From Succiniclasticum ruminis DSM 9236 (GTDB lineage Bacteria; Bacillota; Negativicutes; Acidaminococcales; Acidaminococcaceae): DNA of 64,000 bases. A model generated the notes under the pieces. It was given only the letters and a program-made list of their open reading frames with translations. It was not told where the DNA came from and searched no databases. The stretch's first letter is position 1. Every line of letters starts with the position of its first letter. A program made the translations under genes and the position numbers. Shown here piece after piece: positions 52,455-60,525 of this stretch. The stretch covers positions 345,234-409,233 of the forward strand of contig NZ_FONL01000001.1 in NCBI RefSeq assembly GCF_900112895.1, given 5' to 3'.

Positions 52455-53222
52455 TTAAAACGGCATCACTGCAAACCGTTCTGAAATTACACTGTTTTTT
52501 GTTTCATCCCATTCAAACAACAGCAAAGCATCTTCCCCGCTGTATGTCAGTTTCGGCTGCCCGTTTTCAATGTACACGCTCTGCCCGACCGTAAAATCCA
52601 GCCACTCTGTTTTTCCGGTCTGGTTGCATAAAACCATGGGCAGACCTGTTTCATTTGAACATTTTATCCAGGACGGCAACGGATCCCCGCATTCTTTGGA
52701 TATAGGCCAGCCGGCAATATCCACCAGAATCTGCGCGCCCTGTTCCGCCAGCCGTTTGGGGCATTCGACGTACCATGCATCAGAGCAGACCATGATACCT
52801 GTTTTTACGTTTCCCACCTGTACCGGTTCTGCAACGGTACTGTTTGTTACCCAGCCTTCCCCGCCATAACCGTGGGAATGGTTTTTGCGGTGCTTCCCAA
52901 TCAATTCGCCATCCGGACCGAACACAAAGCAGGTGTTGTAATTGCAGTTGTCTTTTACGTCATACTCACCGGCTCCCAGGAATAAATACTGCCGGTTTTT
53001 CCTTACCAGATCCCGCAACGGAGTTAAATATTCCGCAGGCTGCGGATCCAGTTTCTGCTCCGGGTCAATTTTATAAAAATGATAACCCTGTACTGCGGTT
53101 TCCGGCGTAATGACCCAGTCCGCTTTCACTTCACCCGCAATCTGTACTGCGCGTTCCAGAATTTTCAAATTCTCTTCCAAAGGCCCCATACTAAGGGTAA
53201 GATGGCACAACAGGATTTTCAT
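52455..53222 (-). CDS. cytoplasmic nitrilase-superfamily (carbon-nitrogen) hydrolase
   Basis: A 255-residue enzyme without signal peptide. The triad is Glu41 (TPETAVQG), Lys113 (GKHRKNHSHG) and Cys146 (IMVCSDAW). It is a close paralogue of the exported enzyme two genes downstream, so both probably act on the same kind of substrate on opposite sides of the inner membrane. Its ATG overlaps the stop of the K2 gene (ATGA), tying its synthesis to the nitrogenase-like subunits. Confidence 0.88.
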   Translation of the reverse strand: MKILLCHLTLSMGPLEENLKILERAVQIAGEVKADWVITPETAVQGYHFYKIDPEQKLDPQPAEYLTPLRDLVRKNRQYLFLGAGEYDVKDNCNYNTCFVFGPDGELIGKHRKNHSHGYGGEGWVTNSTVAEPVQVGNVKTGIMVCSDAWYVECPKRLAEQGAQILVDIAGWPISKECGDPLPSWIKCSNETGLPMVLCNQTGKTEWLDFTVGQSVYIENGQPKLTYSGEDALLLFEWDETKNSVISERFAVMPF

Positions 53223-54526
53223 AACGAAGGCCGCCTTTCTTCTCTGATAAAATACAAGGTCAGTGTCTGTTCCACTATCTCATGGATCAGACACCCCCAG
53301 CCTTCAATCCCGGCAAATGTCCTGTATTTGCGTCGCAGAAGCCCGTCTGCCTTGTACATGTTGAAATAGATTGTGTGCGCGTAGCCGCCGGTACGGACCC
53401 GGTCGGCAAAAGTCCCGAACAGCAGCCGGATATCAAATGGAAGCCTTGTGTCGCTTTCATCAGGCGCCTTTGGATGAAGCGGTCCACAGTTATCATGATT
53501 TTGCCTTCCATCTTCCCCCATATAGTTTCCCTGTATCTGGTATATTATGTTCTCCACTTCCAGAATTTCATGCTGCAGGGCATCTGCCAGTGCTTTAGCC
53601 TGGGTATACGGTAAGGCTAAAATGGCCTGTTTAAAAGTCAGGTTGGCAATCATCCGCTTCAGGGCGTCAACTTCTTCCCCTACATTTTCCCGCACCACAC
53701 AGGCTTCCTGTTCCAGTTTTTTCAGATCAGGCATCACAGACAGGTTCTCTCCGATTTTTTGCACCCAGTCCATCGTCTGCTTTAACCCGTAGGGAATCGG
53801 CAACACCGCATAATCCTGCCCGGTCTTTTCCTTAAGACGCTTGGCTGTCTGCAGTCCCAGCTCCGGAGCCAGAACAATATTCAGCGCTGCCAACGGTATA
53901 TTTTGCAACTCCTTCATATCCAGTCCCTGCTCACCAGGGCACACTCCCACTTCAAAACCGGCTTCCGCCAGCAGCCGCTTCAGTTCTGCCAGGTCCCCGC
54001 TGCTGTCAGGATAATAACTGCAATAGCCCAGCAAATTTACCCGTTTCGAATGCCTTTCAGCACATTTCTGCAAATCCATCTTGTCTATAATTGCAGTCAT
54101 CGCGGTCTGATACCCCTCTTCAAACAGACCGGTCAGTCCGCCTGTATCCAGAGCAATGACAGGATAGGGCCGCTCCAGCGTACTGACAATCCCACTAACA
54201 TCGTCACCGATAAGGCCTACCGAACAGCTTGTCAGCACAGCCAGCAGACCGGTATCCGGGTTTTCCTGCTTCTGAACATCCAGGATCTCCCTGATTCTGT
54301 CTCCTGTTCCAAACAGCAGGTCAGCCTGTTCCACATGGGAACAGTACAGACGATGCTGCAATGTGCGGTTACAGGACATCAGCTCCCGTTCCACAACAAG
54401 GGAGCACCAGCTGGGGCCATTCAGTACCACCGTAGTATTTTTAAAACTCAGCACGGCTGCCGCAGCCCCGTTCATCTGGCAATAACTATGACAGGGAAGC
54501 CACTGTTCCAGATTCTCATTCTTCAT
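53219..54526 (-). CDS. nitrogenase-like component-1 subunit K2
   Basis: A 435-residue protein of the NifD/NifK superfamily. Candidate cluster cysteines: LPCHSYC (Cys12/Cys16), NGPSWCS (Cys41) and LTSCSVGLIGDDV (Cys101), the last being a strong family signature. Extra cysteines are at 52 and 62. The C-terminal part (FGTFADRVRTGG, GWGCLIHEIVEQ) resembles NifK-like endings only loosely. AGGAGG stands seven bases before the ATG, which overlaps the D2 gene by 11 bases. With D2 it should form the second component-1 heterotetramer. It is not recognisable as BchN/B, CfbD or Mar proteins by eye. Confidence 0.85.
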   Translation of the reverse strand: MKNENLEQWLPCHSYCQMNGAAAAVLSFKNTTVVLNGPSWCSLVVERELMSCNRTLQHRLYCSHVEQADLLFGTGDRIREILDVQKQENPDTGLLAVLTSCSVGLIGDDVSGIVSTLERPYPVIALDTGGLTGLFEEGYQTAMTAIIDKMDLQKCAERHSKRVNLLGYCSYYPDSSGDLAELKRLLAEAGFEVGVCPGEQGLDMKELQNIPLAALNIVLAPELGLQTAKRLKEKTGQDYAVLPIPYGLKQTMDWVQKIGENLSVMPDLKKLEQEACVVRENVGEEVDALKRMIANLTFKQAILALPYTQAKALADALQHEILEVENIIYQIQGNYMGEDGRQNHDNCGPLHPKAPDESDTRLPFDIRLLFGTFADRVRTGGYAHTIYFNMYKADGLLRRKYRTFAGIEGWGCLIHEIVEQTLTLYFIREERRPSL

Positions 54527-55799
54527 GAAACATCCTCCTGTCCGATTCCAAAAATGTTTTCAGCTGCTTCCAGTAATCACAGATTCCCGCAGCGCCGATG
54601 TGCCGTTTTGTGGTTATGAACTGTTTTGCAAAATAAGGTTTTTCGATAATCGTGATAACAAAATCTTCAAGCTTTCTCTGTGTTTTTTCCTGCAAATACT
54701 CTTCTTCCGTGTAAACCGGCTTGCCGTATCCCTGTAGTGCGTTCCGGTATTTTTGGCTTTCCGCGCCTGCCATTTCCGGCAGCAAAATAAACCCGGAAAT
54801 CCGTATTCCCGCTGATTCCAACAGGGAAACAATCCGTTCCGGCATGGCAAAATCATAGGAAAAAACAAAAGCAAGCAGGCAGGTGTTATTCTGAAAGACC
54901 GGCGCGCAATCCGCAGCCGTTTCCTGTATCATTGCTTTTTCCTTTTCAACTGCTTTTTCAGCAAGGAGCGGTTCTCCCAGCAGTTCCCCGGTTTTTCTTA
55001 AATAGGCATACACTTCCTCAGGTGTTTCCGGCAGATTATCCAGGTTATAAGAAATCCCAAGCGTTTCCGCAAAAAACCGGGTGTATGCGTGAATCTCTTT
55101 CCGCTTGTTGGACTGCCCCCTTCCGGCAACCGCAAGAGATACCCGGTTCAGCATGGGAAATTCGGAAATCTTCATGCCGGCGATGGGAAACAAAACATCC
55201 TGAAAACCAAAATAGTGAAACAGCCTGTTAATGCAGGAATTGACAAACGCTTTATTATTAATGGGCTGTTCACCTAACAGGACAACCGTTTTATCTTTTT
55301 CCTTCGTCCGTTTCAAAGGACTGAATTTTTCAATCAGAAGTTTCGTAGTCAGCAGATACGGATCGTTTTCCGTATCATTCATAAAGCCGGAACCGTCCGT
55401 ATAAAGAACAGGAACCTTTGTTTCTTCCTCAATCAGTCTGCAGACCGCTTCTAAATTATCTCCGATGACACCGGCCACACACCCGCCTGCAACCATGATA
55501 TATTTGGGATGCCGGGCTTTGATTACGGCCCGCAGGCATTCTTCCAGTTTCTGTTCCCCACCGAAGATAGCCTCTTTATCCGTCAGCCCCGTAACATAAA
55601 AATTGCCCATGTCATAAGGCAGTTTCCTTCCGGATTTTCGATAGCGCTCTTTCAGATACGGCAAAACGCCGGCAATCAAATGAGAACAGGCCCGGGGTGC
55701 GTGGATCACAACCACCGCCCCCGGGTTAAACGCATTTGCCGTATATATGCCGGCCAGATTGCAGATTACCGGTTTTCGCTTCGCGTGTTTGCCAATCAT
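54516..55799 (-). CDS. nitrogenase-like component-1 subunit D2
   Basis: A 427-residue NifD/NifE-type protein with all three P-cluster-type cysteines: VICNLAGIYTA (Cys13), HAPRACSH (Cys38) and VAGGCVAGVIGDN (Cys107). The diagnostic GLTDKEAIFGGEQKL lies at residues 71-85. No obvious equivalent of the NifD cofactor Cys (HCYRS context) was seen. Length is shorter than NifD. Upstream by 15 bases is a metal-complex-binding lipoprotein gene, so substrate import and reduction appear to be co-expressed. Confidence 0.87.
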   Translation of the reverse strand: MIGKHAKRKPVICNLAGIYTANAFNPGAVVVIHAPRACSHLIAGVLPYLKERYRKSGRKLPYDMGNFYVTGLTDKEAIFGGEQKLEECLRAVIKARHPKYIMVAGGCVAGVIGDNLEAVCRLIEEETKVPVLYTDGSGFMNDTENDPYLLTTKLLIEKFSPLKRTKEKDKTVVLLGEQPINNKAFVNSCINRLFHYFGFQDVLFPIAGMKISEFPMLNRVSLAVAGRGQSNKRKEIHAYTRFFAETLGISYNLDNLPETPEEVYAYLRKTGELLGEPLLAEKAVEKEKAMIQETAADCAPVFQNNTCLLAFVFSYDFAMPERIVSLLESAGIRISGFILLPEMAGAESQKYRNALQGYGKPVYTEEEYLQEKTQRKLEDFVITIIEKPYFAKQFITTKRHIGAAGICDYWKQLKTFLESDRRMFHEE

Positions 55800-55814
55800 A
55801 CTTCCGTTCCCCGC

Positions 55815-56861
55815 CTACTCGTTTTTCTCTTCGGTAACCGTAAGCCTTGCGTTATCCGGGAAGTTAAACTCTTCACCGTAGGCAACGCGGGCAATTTCCT
55901 GCACGCAATACACGATATCCTGGGAACAGTTATAAATGAACTGCTCCCGGGGATAAATCAGCTGCTTATCATTGATGGCCTTCACTGTCCGCAGGGAAGG
56001 ATCTTTTAAATAACTGTCAATAAAGGCCTGAGTATCATAGTTTCCCCTGTCGTTATATACCGGCATCAGCATGATATCCGGATTAATCTTGATCAGCATC
56101 TCTTTGGTCAGCTGCTGACCGGTCTTCAGCCCCGCCGCCGCGATGCCGTTGACCACATTGGCTTCCCGGCAGGCATCGTCATAAGCGCACCCGGCTCCGC
56201 CATAAGCAGTCATCAAAGACAGAAGAACAATATTTTTTCGCTGTTCCGGTTTGATTTTACTTGTTTTCTCCCGGATTTCTGCCAGCTTTTTATCCATCAT
56301 CCCGATGAGCTGCTTTCCCTTTTCCAGTTCCCCTATTGCCGCGGCAACCTGCGAGACAGCTTCTTTTGCGTCCTGAATTGTTTCCGGAGATTTTACTGAT
56401 ACGACCTTTAATCCCAAATCCCGCATACTCTGTATCTTTTCTGCCTGCGTCCAGTCGGAAACGATGACTACATCCGGCTTCATAGACAGTACCTCTTCCG
56501 CGCCGGGATCACCGATTTTTTTAGTTATTCTCTTCGCAATGGGAACAACGTTGGATAATACCGGGTCGTCCATTAAGGTATTGATACCTACCAGATGATT
56601 GCTGGTGACCAACCCCAATACAATCTGGTCCGTGTACATGGCGAAAGTCAGGATTCTTTTCGGTTTTGAGGGAAACGTAACTTTGGTTCCGGTTAAATCG
56701 GTTACCGAATAGGAACCGGTTGTATTTGTTTCCTGCTTGCTTTGCGCTGCATTTGTTTTACTGCTGCTTTGCGATTGCGGGGAAGGACTGCAGCCGGAAA
56801 GCAATGCAGAAATAAGGAAAAATGAAAAAAGAAACAGGGTTAAAATCCTTTTTACACACAT
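55815..56861 (-). CDS. iron-complex/heme/cobalamin-type ABC binding lipoprotein, copy 1
   Basis: A 348-residue periplasmic lipoprotein: signal peptide ending LLSGC (Cys about 24), Ser/Gln-rich linker, then a FecB/BtuF-like fold (SYSVTDLTGTKVTFPSKPKRI, LSMKPDVVIVSDW, INPDIMLMPVY). The family delivers siderophores, heme or corrinoids to FecCD-type permeases. It heads the nitrogenase-like operon (15 bases to D2). It is clearly related to copy 2 upstream, for example through the conserved DDPxxSxxVxxAKRI segment. Confidence 0.88.
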   Translation of the reverse strand: MCVKRILTLFLFSFFLISALLSGCSPSPQSQSSSKTNAAQSKQETNTTGSYSVTDLTGTKVTFPSKPKRILTFAMYTDQIVLGLVTSNHLVGINTLMDDPVLSNVVPIAKRITKKIGDPGAEEVLSMKPDVVIVSDWTQAEKIQSMRDLGLKVVSVKSPETIQDAKEAVSQVAAAIGELEKGKQLIGMMDKKLAEIREKTSKIKPEQRKNIVLLSLMTAYGGAGCAYDDACREANVVNGIAAAGLKTGQQLTKEMLIKINPDIMLMPVYNDRGNYDTQAFIDSYLKDPSLRTVKAINDKQLIYPREQFIYNCSQDIVYCVQEIARVAYGEEFNFPDNARLTVTEEKNE

Positions 56862-56949
56862 AATACTATCCTTTAAAAACTCAATGAACTACTGTTAAAC
56901 TTATTGTTATATACCCGAAATTTAGATCTCCGCCGGGGACAAACCGCCT

Positions 56950-57040
56950 CGGCTGTGACAATAAATACTTCCAATGTTCTATTCCACAGCCGTTACGAGC
57001 AGAAATGATAATATTTACCATACGATAATTATATTCATTT
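56950..57040. promoter_or_regulatory. leader with stem-loop and Fur-like repeats
   Basis: CGGCTGTG/CACAGCCG (56950-56957 with 56985-56992) forms a stem without T-run. At about 57004-57040 two GATAAT units in an AT-rich stretch resemble an iron box. The region precedes the binding-protein/nitrogenase-like operon and probably holds its promoter. Confidence 0.35.
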
Positions 57041-57073
57041 TTAAAAGCATTTACAATAATGTATATATAATGG

Positions 57074-58072
57074 TTAACTCTTTCCGAAAACTTCAGGATA
57101 GGACATTTTTGCTACTTCTTCCACTGCATCCGCAATGTACTGTGATACGGTAAGCACCAGAGCGCCGGAAATCGTATAGACCTTTCCCTGCTGTACCGCT
57201 TTCATTCCCCGGTACGAAGGATTATTCAGTATTTTTCGTTTCTCTCCATCAGGGTTGTGTTTTCCGTCATAGTCCCAGTCTGGAACAAAAATAATATCCG
57301 GGTTCAGCTCGACAACTTTTTCCTGGGTGATTTCCATGGCGCTGGGATATTTCAGTTCCAACGTTGCGTCACTGACTCCCGCATGTCGGCATACATCGCC
57401 AAAGCTGTTATCCGGTGCATAAAACGCCCCTTCTGACCGAAGCTGTATGACACGCTTGCGCCGGGCTGCCGGAATACCGGCCAGACGCTGCTGCACCTTT
57501 TTAATTCTTGCTTCCATTTTGGAAATGACGGCTTCTCCTTTATCCTTTTCACCTGTCAGAGCCGCAATCTGGCGAATGGATCTTTTCACACCTTTAATAT
57601 CAGACGGCGTTTTGTAAATATAGACCTTCAGACCAAGCTCCCGCGCAGACTGTAACATTTCCGGCGGATGAAAATCCGGTATGATAACCAAATCCGGCTT
57701 GAATGCCAATACATTTTCCATGCTGTTTCCCTGCACCCGGTTAGGGATCCGCTTCGCTTCTTCCACAATACTGGAAACGCCGGGATCATCCACCAGGCGT
57801 GAAAGCGCAGCAATGCGTTGCGGTTCCACCAGCGCCAACAGGATTTCATCTGTGCTGATAGAATACGAAACGATACGTTTTGGCTTTTCAGTAAACTGCA
57901 GCGTAAGTCCGGTGTCGTCTGTTACGGTGTAAGAAGACTGCAGTTTAGAAGTGTTTTTAGAAGATGTATCTGGTTTTTCACTTTTACATCCTGAAAAAAA
58001 CAGCATAAACGAAACCAACAGCAGGAAGATTATGAAAAAAAGTACTTTCTTATTGTTTGCTTTTTTGTTCAT
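57074..58072 (-). CDS. iron-complex/heme/cobalamin-type ABC binding lipoprotein, copy 2
   Basis: A 332-residue lipoprotein with signal peptide ending FFSGC (Cys about 28), then a FecB/BtuF-like domain (SYTVTDDTGLTLQFTEKPKRIVS, AFKPDLVIIPDFHPPE, LNPDIIFVPDWDYD). I start at 58072 where the signal peptide begins; the longer frame upstream includes the terminator of receptor E. It follows receptor E, which likely supplies its ligand. No permease gene for it is visible in the window. Confidence 0.88.
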   Translation of the reverse strand: MNKKANNKKVLFFIIFLLLVSFMLFFSGCKSEKPDTSSKNTSKLQSSYTVTDDTGLTLQFTEKPKRIVSYSISTDEILLALVEPQRIAALSRLVDDPGVSSIVEEAKRIPNRVQGNSMENVLAFKPDLVIIPDFHPPEMLQSARELGLKVYIYKTPSDIKGVKRSIRQIAALTGEKDKGEAVISKMEARIKKVQQRLAGIPAARRKRVIQLRSEGAFYAPDNSFGDVCRHAGVSDATLELKYPSAMEITQEKVVELNPDIIFVPDWDYDGKHNPDGEKRKILNNPSYRGMKAVQQGKVYTISGALVLTVSQYIADAVEEVAKMSYPEVFGKS

Positions 58073-58128
58073 ACCAAGTTCAATATCATCTGTTCCAGAA
58101 TAGGGCGCTCCGCATGGCGTAACGAAAA

Positions 58129-58162
58129 AGAGAGATGAACCGACTGCTCGGTTCATCTCTCT
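58129..58162 (-). terminator. rho-independent terminator of receptor E
   Basis: A perfect 15-bp stem (58129-58143 with 58148-58162), tetraloop CTGC and a T-run on the minus strand. Confidence 0.88.
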
Positions 58163-58172
58163 TGCTAAAACA

Positions 58173-60119
58173 TCAGAAAGAATACTCAATACCGGCAACA
58201 ATAGAGCGACCAGGCATGGTGTACCATCGTCCGGCTGTTCCAACCGGATCATAAGATTCTACAGCAGAACATTCAGTATAGAATTTATCGAACAGATTAT
58301 TTACTTTGATATAAGCTTTTAATTCCTTGATAGGTTTATAATTAACTGCCAAATCAGCTACAACATAATTCTTTGAAGGGAAAAATCCCGGTATAGTACT
58401 TTTTCTATTCAAAGAAGCCCTTGCCATCAAATCAACGTCAAACTTTTTGCTGTTGTATGATAAGCCCAAATTAATTGCATGTTTCGGAACAAAGCCGCTT
58501 ACATTGTGATTAACATTTCCATCTGTTGTCTGTTTAGTATTCGTATAGGTGTATCCTAAAGACATTGAAAAGCCTTTTTCAAAAGCCTTCTTAAACTGTA
58601 TATCGAATCCTTTTGCCTTTTCTTTTTCAATATTACCATATTTCCAGGTTGCATTATCATAACCAACAGCATCATGAGATTTTCGATAGAATAAATGAGT
58701 TGCCAAGGAAGCGGTGTCATCAAACTTGTGATTCCATCCAATCTCCCATGTATAGCCTTTTTCCGGTTTAAGATCTCTGTTCCCAACGCCATAATATGTG
58801 GAAAAATATTGGTAAGCTGTTGGCGCTACGAAGAACCTGTTGTAAGAAAGATACATGTTATTGTTCTTGTCAGCTTCATAACCTACATTAAAGCGCGGAG
58901 TAAAGGCACTCCCGGCAATAGAATGATTATCATAACGCAATCCTGTGTTCAAATCCCATTTTTTAGCAAATTTCCATTCATCTTGCAAGAAAATAGCTTT
59001 CTTTATAATGGTTTCATTAATGTCTGACCGACCCCACCACATATCTTCAGACGCAAAATCAAATTTATCATGCATGTAATTTAATCCTACTACCAGAGTA
59101 TTTGAATCACTTAACTTTGCAGTTAACTGATCATCAATTTCCCAACTCCGGGATTTGTACTGAGTAGTAGCAGGAGAAAGATCTGAATACTTGTTATTGA
59201 ACTTCAAATATTTTAATGCAAACCTGTTAGCAACTTTATCATTAAACTTTTGATTAGAAATTACAGCCCATTCATCAGTATCTGTATTTCCGTCAGTAAT
59301 ACCGCCACCATAAAACTTATCTTCATATTTAAAATCTGATTTGTACTTGTTATAACCTATAGACAAATCAGTTCCTTCACTAAATTCATTTTTCAAGAAA
59401 AAACCAACGGTTTTCGCATCTAAATCTTGAATAATTTTGTCCCCATGTCCGTCTTTAGCGTCACCTAATTTATTAATCTTTGCATTGACACGATAAGTTA
59501 ATTTTTTATTTTCCGTTGTCCCCTGGGTATAAAGCGCATATTCCTGTGCTCCAAAACTACCAGCTTCTGCCCTGATTTTTGTAACAGGTTCTGCGGTTTG
59601 TTTTGTAATAATATTAATAACACCACCTTTTGCATCAGCGCCATACAGAGCAGATGCCGCACCTTTAAGTGTTTCAATCCGTTCGATATTTTCTACTGGA
59701 ACAAACATAGTTGAAGCCAATGGGGTAATATCAGACTGTGAAACTCTCACCCCATCTACCAACACAACAACCTGGTTTGAACCGTTCAATCTAATTGAAC
59801 TACTCATCTCATGACCGGGGCTGCCGTATTCATAAATTACAACACCGGGAACATCTCGCAACGCATCTTTTACTGTAGTGTAATGACGATTCTCAATATC
59901 CTTTGCCGTAATTACATTTAAATTCGCATGTGCATCAAATTCAGTCACGGGTGTTCTCGTCGCCGTCACAACAATCTGATCTAACGTAAATCCCTGCAAC
60001 GCAGATTCTTCGGTCGTAGCATCTTCCGCATGAGCAACAGTTCCCCCAAACGGCAGAATACTGATCGTCCCGCAGATTAATGCTGTCATCAGCATCCCTT
60101 TGGTTACTTTCCTCTTCAT
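58173..60119 (-). CDS. TonB-dependent receptor E (BtuB-like size)
   Basis: A 648-residue receptor with signal peptide (KGMLMTALICGTISILPFGG), plug motifs LDQIVVTATRTPVTEFDA, VKDALRDVPGVVIYEYG, SIRLNGSNQVVVLVDGVRV and GAASALYGADAKGGVINIIT, and a barrel ending VAGIEYSF. Size and plug style resemble BtuB/heme-type receptors rather than the siderophore class of C and D. GAGAGG lies eight bases before the ATG. It has the MKDWL leader and is followed by two FecB/BtuF-type binding proteins, so heme or a corrinoid is a reasonable guess for its ligand. Confidence 0.93.
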   Translation of the reverse strand: MKRKVTKGMLMTALICGTISILPFGGTVAHAEDATTEESALQGFTLDQIVVTATRTPVTEFDAHANLNVITAKDIENRHYTTVKDALRDVPGVVIYEYGSPGHEMSSSIRLNGSNQVVVLVDGVRVSQSDITPLASTMFVPVENIERIETLKGAASALYGADAKGGVINIITKQTAEPVTKIRAEAGSFGAQEYALYTQGTTENKKLTYRVNAKINKLGDAKDGHGDKIIQDLDAKTVGFFLKNEFSEGTDLSIGYNKYKSDFKYEDKFYGGGITDGNTDTDEWAVISNQKFNDKVANRFALKYLKFNNKYSDLSPATTQYKSRSWEIDDQLTAKLSDSNTLVVGLNYMHDKFDFASEDMWWGRSDINETIIKKAIFLQDEWKFAKKWDLNTGLRYDNHSIAGSAFTPRFNVGYEADKNNNMYLSYNRFFVAPTAYQYFSTYYGVGNRDLKPEKGYTWEIGWNHKFDDTASLATHLFYRKSHDAVGYDNATWKYGNIEKEKAKGFDIQFKKAFEKGFSMSLGYTYTNTKQTTDGNVNHNVSGFVPKHAINLGLSYNSKKFDVDLMARASLNRKSTIPGFFPSKNYVVADLAVNYKPIKELKAYIKVNNLFDKFYTECSAVESYDPVGTAGRWYTMPGRSIVAGIEYSF

Positions 60120-60138
60120 CACAAACACCTCTCATTTT

Positions 60139-60183
60139 TTAAATAATATTTATTGAAAATATTTCCTGTAGCCAATCTTTCAT
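60139..60183 (-). CDS. leader micro-ORF of receptor E (14 residues)
   Basis: MKDWLQEIFSINII then TAA, with AGGA just before the ATG (60183). Compared with copy B it has silent changes at Asp (GAT) and Leu (CTA). It ends 19 bases before the receptor ATG. Confidence 0.45.
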   Translation of the reverse strand: MKDWLQEIFSINII

Positions 60184-60290
60184 GGTCCTGCAGTACTCCA
60201 TTTACAATCCGCTTTTTTATATATAAAACCGCTAAATATTGATGTTCTAACAGCATCATTTTTTTGATTTCAGCTTTATAAAAATTACGT

Positions 60291-60322
60291 TTTAATAATA
60301 ATTATTTTTAATAATATTTATT
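60291..60322. promoter_or_regulatory. Fur-like AT-rich repeats before receptor E
   Basis: TTTAATAATAATTATTTTTA followed by ATAATATTTATT, with several overlapping AATAAT units. The surrounding 60196-60290 and 60323-60439 stretches are AT-rich and hold no gene that I can see. Confidence 0.45.
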
Positions 60323-60439
60323 TTTTATATAATAAACTATATACTTAGAATATAGTCAATATTTTTTCTAATATATTTTAAAACCATTAGATTTAGGCAG
60401 TTAAATGCTCAATAATTAACACTTTTTTCAAAAATAGAA

Positions 60440-60491
60440 AGCGTGATATGAAAACGACGCTTAATTCAAAGCAGTCTGTTCATACCACGCT
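60440..60491 (-). terminator. terminator of the BchI/BchD-like operon
   Basis: AGCGTG.TATGAA paired with TTCATA.CACGCT (60440-60452 with 60479-60491), followed on the minus strand by TTTCTATTTTT. Confidence 0.65.
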
Positions 60492-60525
60492 CTTTGATTT
60501 TTCTAATTCTCTCAAATTTTTAATC

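Noticed and set aside
34432-55799. A classical nitrogen-fixation (nif) cluster
   Set aside because: NifB and NifH homologues are present, but the component-1 proteins are short, lack a visible cofactor Cys in the NifD context, and no nifE/N/X/V/U/S-type accessory genes or nitrogen regulators are seen; the setting is metal-complex uptake.
58073-58252. 60-residue N-terminal extension of the second binding lipoprotein
   Set aside because: It overlaps the terminator and last codons of receptor E and precedes a complete lipoprotein signal peptide that starts at 58072.
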